Source: Gemmatimonadota bacterium | GTDB lineage: Bacteria > Gemmatimonadota > Gemmatimonadetes > Gemmatimonadales > Gemmatimonadaceae | Assembly (NCBI GenBank): GCA_003152485.1 | Contig: PMAE01000018.1 | Coordinates: forward strand, 101,289-165,288 | DNA: 64,000 nucleotides | Direction: 5' to 3' | Shown here: positions 53,789-61,324 of the stretch, in pieces | Numbering within the stretch: the stretch's first letter is position 1 | Layout: the number at the start of each line of letters is the position of its first letter | The notes under the pieces: generated by a model | Databases searched by the model: none | What the model saw: only the letters and a program-made list of their open reading frames with translations | Told to the model about the DNA's origin: nothing | Made by a program: the position numbers and the translations under genes

Positions 53789-54628
53789 ATGACCACCGCG
53801 CCCGTGAATGAACCGCGCCCCGTGAGGGTGCTCTTCCTCTGCACCGGGAACTCCGCGCGCAGCCAGATGGCGGAAGCCCTGCTCAACCACAAAGGGAATG
53901 GTCGGTTCCACGCTGCCAGCGCGGGCTCCCATCCCGCTGCACGAGTGCACCCGTACGCCATCGCCGCCTTGCGACACGCTGGCATCGTCTGGGCAGGCCA
54001 CGAGCCGCGACCCATCGATGGCTTGGAGCACGAGCGGTGGGACATCGTGATCACCATCTGCGATCGGGCCAAGGAAGCCTGCCCCTACCTCCCGGGACAA
54101 CCAATCCTCGCGCATTGGGGGATGGAGGACCCAGCCGACGTGGAAGGCCCAGATGCAGCGAAGGTGCGCGCGCTCGATGTCGCGCTGCTCACGTTAGCCC
54201 GACGGATCGACTTGCTGGTGGCGCTGCCGATCGACACGCTCGACCGGTCGGCGATGGACGGCCGAGTGCGAGCCATCGGCGCGGAGTTACCAACTGCTCC
54301 CGCCGCTCGACAAAGCCCGGTTAGTCGATTCCATCGGCTCCGACGGTCGCTGGCGCTCCGCGGTCGCTCGGTTCACTGTTACGCTTGTAGTACACGATGT
54401 AGCACAGGAATCGGCAATCAGCATCGCCCTTCGGCACTCAAAATCCGAGCGCAGGTCGCTAACCCTGGCTCGGCACCTCATTGCCCGTCGCGAGTACCTC
54501 ATGCGCATCGCCGCCATTACCGATATCCATGGAAACCTCCGCGCGCTGCAGGCGGTGCTCGCGGACATGGCGGATCGCTCACCAGACATCATCGTCAACC
54601 TGGGCGACTGCGTATCAGGCCCACTTGA
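53789..54628 (+). CDS. arsC: Arsenate reductase (low-molecular-weight phosphatase type) with abnormal tail
   Basis: The ATG at 53789 starts VRVLFLCTGNSARSQMAEAL, the P-loop CxGNSxRS, with an Asp-Pro motif in HWGMEDPADVEG. This is the thioredoxin-coupled ArsC type that reduces arsenate to arsenite. Normal similarity ends near residue 165 (RVRAIGAELPTAP). No stop follows in frame; about 110 Arg/His/Pro-rich residues continue to 54628 and overlap the next gene by 128 bp. A lost stop or a frameshift near 54300 is likely; one other frame has a TAG at about 54322. The enzyme core is intact. Confidence 0.82.
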   Translation: MTTAPVNEPRPVRVLFLCTGNSARSQMAEALLNHKGNGRFHAASAGSHPAARVHPYAIAALRHAGIVWAGHEPRPIDGLEHERWDIVITICDRAKEACPYLPGQPILAHWGMEDPADVEGPDAAKVRALDVALLTLARRIDLLVALPIDTLDRSAMDGRVRAIGAELPTAPAARQSPVSRFHRLRRSLALRGRSVHCYACSTRCSTGIGNQHRPSALKIRAQVANPGSAPHCPSRVPHAHRRHYRYPWKPPRAAGGARGHGGSLTRHHRQPGRLRIRPT

Positions 54629-55238
54629 ACCGGCGGAGACTGGAGATCTGCTCATGGAACGCGGGTTCCTCACGATCCGCGGCAACCACGACCGGCAACT
54701 CCTTGACCGCCCGGTATCGGAGATGGGTCCAATCGACCGCTTCACCGCAGCACATCTGAGCGAACGCCACCGCACGTGGCTGGCCGGGCTGCCGCCGACT
54801 GCCGTCGTGGACGACATCCTGCTCTGTCACGGGACGCCGTCAGACGACCTGACCTATCTCCTCGAGACCGTCGATGCACACGGGATCCGGATTACACCGC
54901 GCGCACGCCTCGACGCGCAACTCGCCTCGAGTCCGCAATCGCTCATCTTGTGCGGACACTCCCACAATCCCCGCGCAGTCGCTGCTTCAAATGGGCGCCT
55001 GGTCGTCAACCCGGGCAGCGTCGGCCTCCAAGCCTATCACGACACGGTACCGTATCCTCACATGATGGAAGTCGGGAGCCCGCACGCCCGATACGCCATC
55101 ATAGACACCGGTCCGCGGCCACGCGTCGAGTTCATGGCCGTCGAATACGGCTGGGCGTCTGCCTCCGCTGATGCGCGCCGTGCCGGCCACGCGGATTGGG
55201 CGCACGCGCTGGCGGGCGGCTTCGTCGGCCCGCATTGA
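54501..55238 (+). CDS. Calcineurin-like metallophosphoesterase (YfcE/MJ0936-like)
   Basis: 245 residues. The metal-binding motifs are complete: ITDIHGNL, IIVNLGDCVSGPL, TIRGNHDRQLL, LLCHGTPSD and LCGHSHNPRAV, then VVNPGSVG. Substrates of this family range from phosphodiesters to nucleotides; none can be assigned. It follows arsC in the same direction, overlapping the abnormal arsC tail. A link with arsenic is only by position. The open frame extends upstream of the ATG to about 54280 without similarity. Confidence 0.9.
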   Translation: MRIAAITDIHGNLRALQAVLADMADRSPDIIVNLGDCVSGPLEPAETGDLLMERGFLTIRGNHDRQLLDRPVSEMGPIDRFTAAHLSERHRTWLAGLPPTAVVDDILLCHGTPSDDLTYLLETVDAHGIRITPRARLDAQLASSPQSLILCGHSHNPRAVAASNGRLVVNPGSVGLQAYHDTVPYPHMMEVGSPHARYAIIDTGPRPRVEFMAVEYGWASASADARRAGHADWAHALAGGFVGPH

Positions 55239-55294
55239 GTTGCCATGAACTCGTGCTACCGCGAAAACGCAGCGTGTCGACGAGAGTACGCACG

Positions 55295-55627
55295 GTGACG
55301 ACGCCACCGATCGCCTGCACGCTGACGCCAGACGCGTACGCCGACCGCGTCCGCTGGATCGCGGACCTCAACCGCGCCTTCCTGCGCTCCCACGAGCAAC
55401 ACGACCGCACGCTCGACCTGGTCTACGCGCCCGACGCCGCCCAACTGGTCCACGCGCTCGTGCAACGTGAACAGCTGTGCTGCGCTTTTCTGCGCTTCAC
55501 GGTGCACCAGTCGGTCGATGCGGTCCGACTCCGGGTCGAGGCGCCCGCGGCCGCAGGTGATGGAGTAGACCTGCTATTTGCGCCCTTCCTCGAAAGCGCA
55601 CCACTGGCAGCCGCCGGGGACCGCTAG
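55295..55627 (+). CDS. Small protein with CC motif in the arsenic locus
   Basis: About 110 residues from a GTG at 55295; a second GTG at 55274 is possible. It has CTLTPDAYADRVRWIADLNR, an Arg/Leu-rich middle and LVQREQLCCAFLRFTVHQSV, with adjacent Cys. Similar small proteins are often found beside metal-resistance genes; function unknown. The Cys pair could bind arsenite or mercury. Being last of the ars-direction cluster, it probably belongs to it. Confidence 0.65.
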   Translation: MTTPPIACTLTPDAYADRVRWIADLNRAFLRSHEQHDRTLDLVYAPDAAQLVHALVQREQLCCAFLRFTVHQSVDAVRLRVEAPAAAGDGVDLLFAPFLESAPLAAAGDR

Positions 55628-55713
55628 CGGCCTATAGCCATACGACGCCGGACGAAAAAAGTAGGCCAACCGCCTGATAATACAGTACTTAGGTACATAT
55701 AGAGCACTTCCTC

Positions 55714-55934
55714 GTGGTCACCATCCGCCATGTGCGACAGCTTGACGGCCTGCAGCAGCGGGTCTCCCTCGAGGCAATGACCTTTGCCGCGACGCTGACC
55801 GGCCTCGCGGGCCTTGCGTATGGGCAGCTCGAGACCGCGGGCGTCGCCCCGGCGATCAACGTCGGATACGTTGCTCCCGCTTTGATGCTGTCTACGCGGT
55901 TGGCTATGTCGCGTCCAGCCGGCGGTACCAATGA
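55714..55934 (+). pseudogene. Frameshifted small membrane protein paired with Xre gene
   Basis: From a GTG at 55714 the frame reads RVSLEAMTFAATLTGLAGLA and INVGYVAPALML, a two-helix protein of the DUF2178-like kind that normally precedes small Xre regulators. Near 55888 similarity passes to another frame, AVYAVGYVASSRRYQ, with TGA at 55932-55934 overlapping the Xre ATG, the usual junction of such gene pairs. A one- or two-base indel is therefore likely. The unshifted frame runs on into the Xre gene and gives no sensible protein. Confidence 0.65.
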
Positions 55935-56191
55935 AAGTCACCAACCGACTCCGCGTGCTGCGCGCGGAACAGGACTGGACCCAGGCCGTCGTGGCCGAAC
56001 GGCTCGGCGTCTCACGGCAAGCGATCAACGCCGTCGAAAACGGGAAATACGATCCCAGCGTGTCACTCGCGCTCGCCTTGGCCCAGCTGTTCGGTACGCC
56101 CGTCGAACAGATCTTCAAGTTGGAGCCGGCCGATGCCGCGAGTGGCGCGAGTGGCGCGAGTGGCGCGAGTGGCGAGCTGGATCGCACCTAG
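55931..56191 (+). CDS. Small Xre-family regulator
   Basis: 86 residues, one helix-turn-helix (LRVLRAEQDWTQAVVAERLG, VSRQAINAVENGKYDPSVSL) followed by a short dimer helix (ALAQLFGTPVEQIFKLE). These regulators are usually coupled to an adjacent small membrane protein; here that partner is frameshifted. The C-terminus is a repeat of SGA units encoded by a 9-bp array. Its ATG overlaps the stop of the membrane-protein frame. Confidence 0.9.
   Translation: MKVTNRLRVLRAEQDWTQAVVAERLGVSRQAINAVENGKYDPSVSLALALAQLFGTPVEQIFKLEPADAASGASGASGASGELDRT
56141..56176. repeat. Four 9-bp tandem units at the end of the Xre gene
   Basis: AGTGGCGCG occurs three times and once as AGTGGCGAG. The unit is in frame and encodes Ser-Gly-Ala. 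Loss or gain changes only tail length. Confidence 0.9.
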
Positions 56192-56315
56192 CGGCCCGAT
56201 CGACGGCCGTTCGACCCCGCAGTGGGTGGGCCAACAACGCGGCACCGGCCAGCGTTAGACTTCGCCGGATCACTTGTCAGATGCACCGGCGACCCACCCC
56301 CCGAGGAGAACACCG

Positions 56316-56663
56316 ATGACGAACCCAGGCGGCGCGGCCCCGCGCGAAAGTAATGAAATGAAACGCGTCTCGGATCAGATCGCGGGACGCCTCGCGAGCC
56401 GCAATGTTCGCTTGTCCGGACACGAACGCCCCGAGGAGCTCGCACAGCTCGAGGAAGCTGTCGAGCGGTTCGAGGTCGCGGTCGAAGCCCGCGGCGGTGA
56501 TCTCATGATGGACGAAGGCCCGCTGGGCCAGGTACCCCAGCCCGACGATCCACACTTCACACTGCCGCACCGAGCCGACGACGAGTCCGTGTCCCTTTAC
56601 CTCGAGCGCATCGCGCGCGCCACAGACGAGATCAAGCACCACCCGCGACGCGCAGGATCGTAA
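56316..56663 (+). CDS. Uncharacterised acidic protein
   Basis: 115 residues; ATG at 56316 with GAGGAG at 7-8 bp, better than an in-frame ATG at 56274. It is charged and probably helical (RPEELAQLEEAVERFEVAVE), with a short VPQPDDPHFTLPHRADDESV block and a final helix. No cysteines, no signal and no family recognised. The strong ribosome site supports expression. Convergent with the following phosphatase gene. Confidence 0.65.
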   Translation: MTNPGGAAPRESNEMKRVSDQIAGRLASRNVRLSGHERPEELAQLEEAVERFEVAVEARGGDLMMDEGPLGQVPQPDDPHFTLPHRADDESVSLYLERIARATDEIKHHPRRAGS

Positions 56664-56710
56664 GCTCGCGGTCCCGTGACGAGCAATTCCGCTGCTCGAT
56701 GTCGAATGCG

Positions 56711-57397
56711 TCACGATTGTGTCGTCGTGATGCGAACCTCGACCTCGAGGCACGCGGGGTCTCCACCGTGGACGCGTACCGTCAGCGCATTGAGCGCACG
56801 CGTCACGACGTCGGCGCCACTCAGCGCTTCGGGAGGGTATGTAGTCGCGACGGCAATCACGCGCATGTTCGCGGCGCGTGCGGCCTCGAGTCCCGCCGGC
56901 GCGTCTTCGACAACGACGCACTGAGCCGGCACAAACCCGAGCCGGGCCGCGGCGGCGAGATAGCCCTCCGGATCCGGCTTGCCGTGGGTCACTTCGTCGG
57001 CGCACACCATCACGGCCGGGACAGGTAGACCAAAATATCGAAGCCGGTGCTCCGCAACTGCTCGGACACCGGAGGTGACGACGGCCCAGCGCCCGCGGGG
57101 GAGTGCGTCGAGCAGTGCACGCGCGCCGGGGACCTCGGCTAGCCCCTCGATCGTGCGCGCCTCGTGACCAACCAGCGCTGCCAGCTCGGCCGATGCATCA
57201 AGATGCGGCGCAATCACGCGCAACGTGTCCGACGCCCGGCGACCGTGGGCCACACGCAGGATCGTCGCCGCGTCGAGTCCGTGCCGCGACGCCCATGCGC
57301 GCCACGTGTGCTCGACGCACGCGGTCGAGTCTACCAGTACGCCGTCGAGGTCGAACAGCAGCGCATCACAGTCGAGCCGCACGGTTTCGTCAGTCAT
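56711..57397 (-). CDS. HAD sugar-phosphate phosphatase
   Basis: 228 residues from the ATG at 57397. HAD motif I is ALLFDLDGVLVDS, motif II VVTSG, motif III Lys in THGKPDPEGYLAAA, motif IV CVVVEDAPAGLEAA. The cap helix contains VAHGRRASDTLRVI, which is typical of YfbT/HxpA- and glycerol-3-phosphatase-like members. It likely removes phosphate from small sugar phosphates. It is intact, in contrast to the HAD remnant at 20.5 kb. Confidence 0.9.
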   Translation of the reverse strand: MTDETVRLDCDALLFDLDGVLVDSTACVEHTWRAWASRHGLDAATILRVAHGRRASDTLRVIAPHLDASAELAALVGHEARTIEGLAEVPGARALLDALPRGRWAVVTSGVRAVAEHRLRYFGLPVPAVMVCADEVTHGKPDPEGYLAAAARLGFVPAQCVVVEDAPAGLEAARAANMRVIAVATTYPPEALSGADVVTRALNALTVRVHGGDPACLEVEVRITTTQS

Positions 57398-57607
57398 GAG
57401 CCGCCGGGAGGTCCAGGCCGAGCCACCAGGCAATCATGAAAGCCGGCGCGATGGAATTCGTGCGACCACACATTCGCGGAATCTACCGCATTCCCTAGCT
57501 ACCAATGGATCGTGCATCGGGCTCGGCACGACGACTATCACGCGCCTGCGTCACACGATGGCCGGCGGGCCGTGGAAAGCAGGGCGCAGGAGCGGTGTCA
57601 CAGTTCC

Positions 57608-57896
57608 GCACACCGCGGCAAGACGCACGACGTATTGCATTGTGCCCGCGTCACCCATTCACCACACCGCGCCGCGGTGTTGAAAACAAAGCACTTACCT
57701 GCCCATTCCTGGTGGACCGAGGGTTGCTCGGTACCTCCTCCACATGATGTAATGCAGCGCACAGCAGGCAGCCGCCCAGTGGACGCATTGTAGTGGCGCA
57801 CAGTGACTCACCCCCATGCAGGACTCTTCAGATGGCGCGGATTCGATCGTACGGCTGGACGGCGGCACTTGCGGTCGTCAGCCTGCTCGCATGCGT
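57608..57896 (+). repeat. Diverged direct repeat, copy A
   Basis: This stretch matches 59657-59947 block by block: GCAAGACGCACGACGT, CCGCGGTGTTGA followed by ACAAAG and ACTTAC, and the signal-peptide codons GATCGTACGGCTGGACG. The copies are 2.05 kb apart and flank the HD-GYP gene. The other part of the 434-bp space from the HAD gene to here (57398-57607) shows nothing recognisable. Confidence 0.75.
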
Positions 57897-57936
57897 TGGA
57901 GAGTTTGAGTCGCGAAGCGCGTCCGGGGTACGCTAG
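57832..57936 (+). pseudogene. Truncated copy of the downstream lipoprotein gene
   Basis: ATG at 57832 opens MARIRSYGWTAALAVVSLLA followed by C, a lipoprotein signal nearly the same as that of the intact gene at 59882 (MTRTRSYGWTMALVVVGLLA). After Cys-Val-Gly-Glu the two differ, and a TAG ends the frame at 57934-57936, 5 bp before the HD-GYP ATG. Only the 5' end of the paralogue is left. Confidence 0.75.
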
Positions 57937-57941
57937 TACCA

Positions 57942-59567
57942 ATGGGTGCGGGTCGGGTAATACGCGGACCGGCAGGCTGGAATGATTCAGCCCGCCCGGT
58001 CTCGTCTGAGGGGTTGAGCCAAGCGGAGACGTCGTTGCTCGCGGCCAAAGATTGCGAGCGGGTTGGCAACCTGGACGGTGCCATTCGAGCGTACGTCGCG
58101 GCTGCCACCAGTCCGGGCACGCGACGGCAGGACGTGGCGGCAAGTGCCGAAGCGTTGCGGCGTCACGCCTCGATACTGCGGCGCCGTCAGGAATATGGGC
58201 AGGCGGCCGCGCTGTGCCGGGAGAGCTACGATGTCGCGATCGCGGTGGGGTTGACGGTCCTCGCGGCGAATGCTCTCAACGGGCTCGGTATCGTGCATTC
58301 CGAGCAGGGCGAATGGTCAGCGGCCACCGAGGCGCTCGATCGCGCGCTTGCAGTCGGCGGTCACGACGCGACGCTGCGCGGACATGTGGAGCAAAACTTC
58401 GGGATCATCGCAAACATCCAGGGAGATTTCGAGACCGCACTTCGGCGCTATCGGCAGGCACTGGAGGCATTTCACTCGGCAGGCGATGATCGAGGCGCGG
58501 CCGCCGCGTACCACAACCTCGGGATGATCAGCGCCGATCGGGCGCGATGGGACGATGCGTACGGGTATTTCGAATCCAGTCTGGCGCTCGCCGACAAACT
58601 CAGCGACCTGCAACTCCGCGCCATGGTGCTCCTCAATCGGACCGAGGTACACATCGCGCGTCAGCGGTACGAAGAGGCGAAGACCGGTGCGGAAGAGGCG
58701 CTCCGGATCTTCTCCCAGTTGGGCGTGCGACAGGGCCGATCCGAAGCTTACAAGTTCCTCGGAATGGTCTATCGCGAAACCGGGGCGACCGAGCTCGCCA
58801 AGTCGCGGTTGCAGTCTGCCATCGCGTTGGCGAGTGAAGGGGGCGCCGTTCTCGAAGAAGCGGAAGCCACGCGGGAGCTCGCCATCCTCTATCGCCGGCT
58901 CGACTGCAACCACGAAGCGCTGACGCTGCTCAACACGGCGCACCGTCTGTTCCAGCGTCGAGGCGCCCGGGCAGACTCGCAGAACGTCAGCTCGACCATG
59001 GTGGATCTCGAGCGGATCTATCTCGAGGTGGTCGCGGGGTGGGGCCGGTCGATCGAGTCGTCCGATCTCTACACGCACGGCCACTGTGAGCGAGTTGCTC
59101 TGTATGCCGCCAAACTCGCGACCGCGCTTGGCCTCGATGACGCGATGGTCACCACCGTGCGGATCGGCGCGTATCTGCACGATGTCGGCAAGGTGCGGGT
59201 GCCGCATGAGATCCTGAACAAGCCGGGGCGGCTGACCTCGGACGAGCGCGAGATCATGGAGCAGCATCCGCTCTACGGTCTGGAGCTGCTCGCCTCGGTC
59301 GAATTTCCGTGGCAGGTCAAGCCGATCATCCGGTGGCACCATGAAAAGGCGGACGGCACGGGGTACCCTGACCGGTTGGCGGGGGACGAGATTCCATTGA
59401 CCGCGCAGATTATCGGAGTCGTCGACGCGTTCGACGCGATGACGAGCACGCGGAGCTACCGCGCGGCGATGCCGATGAGTGAGGTGGTCGCCGAGATTCG
59501 GAAGTGCGCGCGGTGGTGGCGCCCCGACGTGGTCGAGGCGTTCCTCGCGTCCGTGCCGGGGGCGTAG
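57942..59567 (+). CDS. TPR-HD-GYP c-di-GMP phosphodiesterase
   Basis: 541 residues, no membrane helix. Residues about 25-350 form TPR-like repeats (NALNGLGIVHSEQGEWSAAT, AYHNLGMISADRARWDDAYG). The C-terminal 180 are HD-GYP: HGHCERVALYAAKLATAL, GAYLHDVGKVRVPHEILNKP, then HHEKADGTGYPDRLAGDEIP, so the metal ligands and the GYP loop are complete. It should degrade c-di-GMP in the cytoplasm with protein partners bound by the TPRs. Two diverged copies of a lipoprotein 5' region lie on either side. Confidence 0.93.
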   Translation: MGAGRVIRGPAGWNDSARPVSSEGLSQAETSLLAAKDCERVGNLDGAIRAYVAAATSPGTRRQDVAASAEALRRHASILRRRQEYGQAAALCRESYDVAIAVGLTVLAANALNGLGIVHSEQGEWSAATEALDRALAVGGHDATLRGHVEQNFGIIANIQGDFETALRRYRQALEAFHSAGDDRGAAAAYHNLGMISADRARWDDAYGYFESSLALADKLSDLQLRAMVLLNRTEVHIARQRYEEAKTGAEEALRIFSQLGVRQGRSEAYKFLGMVYRETGATELAKSRLQSAIALASEGGAVLEEAEATRELAILYRRLDCNHEALTLLNTAHRLFQRRGARADSQNVSSTMVDLERIYLEVVAGWGRSIESSDLYTHGHCERVALYAAKLATALGLDDAMVTTVRIGAYLHDVGKVRVPHEILNKPGRLTSDEREIMEQHPLYGLELLASVEFPWQVKPIIRWHHEKADGTGYPDRLAGDEIPLTAQIIGVVDAFDAMTSTRSYRAAMPMSEVVAEIRKCARWWRPDVVEAFLASVPGA

Positions 59568-59656
59568 CCGGTGGGAACCCCGATTTTGCGGCGGATCCCG
59601 CCGCACAGGCCTGCGAGCCATCGCACCTCGGATCTGGCACTGTTTTTGACGCCGAG

Positions 59657-59947
59657 CCACATACCGCAAGACGCACGACGTCGTGCATTGCGCGTCAGGC
59701 GAACCGACCGCACACCCGGCCGCGGTGTTGACAGCAAAGGACTTACACCCCTGCGGCTAGCGGACCAAAGGTTGCCCCGTACCCATCTCGATGAACTAAT
59801 CAAGCGCACCGCCCGCACTCGCTCATCGAGCGCTTTGTGTAGGCACGAGTGGACCATCACATCAGACGCAGGACCCAGAAGATGACCCGGACTCGATCGT
59901 ACGGCTGGACGATGGCTCTTGTGGTCGTGGGCCTGCTTGCATGTGGT
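59657..59947 (+). repeat. Diverged direct repeat, copy B
   Basis: The intact partner of the repeat at 57608. It contains a perfect 14-bp palindrome GCACGACGTCGTGC (59673-59686), absent in copy A, and a TTGACA hexamer near 59727. Together with the following ATG it is the promoter and signal-peptide region of the lipoprotein gene. Confidence 0.75.
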
Positions 59948-60508
59948 GGCGAGGGCGGGCAGCCGCTAGCACCATCTCGAGGCGGCGCGGGCGGCGACAT
60001 GCCATCGATGCAAACACTCGTACCCGTTTCCGGGGGCCACGACTCGGTGACGTCCGGTCACGGGTGGCCCACGCTTGCCGGCTCGGATACGCTGACCTAC
60101 TTCACGTGCAGCGATAGCCGCGGCCCCTACTCCGGCGCAGCGGTGATTGGCCCCGCGGGCGGCACGGTCGTCTTTGGCCCGCATTCGCTGACGGTGCCGG
60201 CGGGCGCGCTCCAGACCAACACGGCGATCACAGCGGCCACGCTTCACGGGGATACGCTGGCGGTGACATTCGGGCCGGCCGGGCTTCACTTCGCGCAGCC
60301 CGCGACCCTCGTGCTCAGCTACTCGCGGTGCCAAGTGGGGCCAGCCGGACCGCTCGGTATCGTGTTTGCGAATGACGGAATGACGCAAATGATCGAGTTG
60401 GTTCCGTCGAAGGAGAACGGGTCGACAAAGGTCGTCCAGGGTCCCATCACGCATTTCTCGGTATACGCGGCGTCAGAGTCACGGAGCGGAGGGGGTCACG
60501 ACCACTAG
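59882..60508 (+). CDS. Exported lipoprotein with ZU5-like domain
   Basis: 208 residues from the ATG at 59882. The lipobox LLAC places the acylated Cys at residue 21. A beta domain of ZU5-like type follows: AVIGPAGGTVVFGPHSLTVP, AGALQTNTAITAATLHG, and a closing strand VVQGPITHFSVYAASES; such domains occur in many exported proteins of soil bacteria. No enzyme motifs. The role is unknown; it is probably attached to a membrane. Its 5' region is duplicated at 57.6-57.9 kb. Confidence 0.82.
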   Translation: MTRTRSYGWTMALVVVGLLACGGEGGQPLAPSRGGAGGDMPSMQTLVPVSGGHDSVTSGHGWPTLAGSDTLTYFTCSDSRGPYSGAAVIGPAGGTVVFGPHSLTVPAGALQTNTAITAATLHGDTLAVTFGPAGLHFAQPATLVLSYSRCQVGPAGPLGIVFANDGMTQMIELVPSKENGSTKVVQGPITHFSVYAASESRSGGGHDH

Positions 60509-60604
60509 GGGTGCGTACGACACGCGGTGCACGGGTCGGCCGAACGATCCGGCCGCTCGTGCCTCCCAATTGACTGAACCCCAGCATCGTCTCCCTCCTT
60601 CTCA

Positions 60605-61030
60605 GTGACATCGGCCGTGCCAACTCACATTCCCCCCGCAGGCGTGTCCGGAGCGCCAGGGTGTCAACACTGCGAGCGCCTCGTGGCGGAACGCGACCGG
60701 TACCGGGCAGGCCTTACTGAAATGGCCTACTCCGTGGGGTGGCCAGCGAACCCAAGTGAACACGTGCTGGAGATCCAACAGCTGGCGATCACGCTGCTCG
60801 GCATCTACTCCTCCGTCCCGCACCGCGACCCGACGCCCGTCCATGCTCGGCTCGCGTTCGGAAAGCAGCCTGGCGCGAAACCAATCCGGCAGGCGCCGCA
60901 ATCGATGGCGTGGCTGCGCAGATTTGCGCGGGCTATCGTAGCGATCGTGGCATCATCGATGGGGGTGCGTTGGTTTGCGGCGAGGACCGGCCGTCGACCG
61001 AGACCGTCGTACACGCGACCTCACCGGTAA
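60605..61030 (+). CDS. Possible small protein, uncertain
   Basis: A GTG-started frame of 141 codons. The part CQHCERLVAERDRYRAGLTE followed by MAYSVGWPANPSEHVLEIQQ reads like protein (a CxxC pair and amphipathic helices), but there is no ribosome site and no family match, and the last 40 codons are Arg-rich as expected of non-coding GC-rich DNA. The 294 bp from here to the next gene hold only a minus-strand open frame (60933-61325) that I do not accept as a gene. Confidence 0.35.
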   Translation: MTSAVPTHIPPAGVSGAPGCQHCERLVAERDRYRAGLTEMAYSVGWPANPSEHVLEIQQLAITLLGIYSSVPHRDPTPVHARLAFGKQPGAKPIRQAPQSMAWLRRFARAIVAIVASSMGVRWFAARTGRRPRPSYTRPHR

Positions 61031-61324
61031 ATCGCGGCGTATTCGGGGTATCCGGCATCGCGGTTGCGCCTGATGCCGGCTGGCGCCCATTCGTCGAGGG
61101 GTATAACCGAGCCGTCGTTATCACGTCACCGCTGCTCACACCCGCGACTGACCAGACGTCGGCAAACTGCCCGATGGCGGCATACTGATCATCCCTTGCC
61201 AATCGAATGATGACACATAACATTCGGTCTGGGGGCAGGTCAGTGCCGAGCTCCGCCACGACGTAGCCGCTTCGCGACAGGCGCGAGAGAGGCGGAAACG
61301 GCACTCGGTCGGACGGAGGCAACA

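Noticed and set aside
53162..54115. 317-codon minus-strand frame across arsM and arsC
   Set aside because: Both sense genes are recognised by catalytic motifs, leaving this as a shadow.
58317..59669. 450-codon minus-strand frame antisense to the HD-GYP gene
   Set aside because: The plus-strand protein has full TPR and HD-GYP motifs; the antisense frame has none.
57608..59947. Reading the repeated noncoding blocks as integron attC sites
   Set aside because: The blocks lack the paired R/L boxes and GTTRRRY end of attC sites and include a signal-peptide coding part, which fits gene duplication better.
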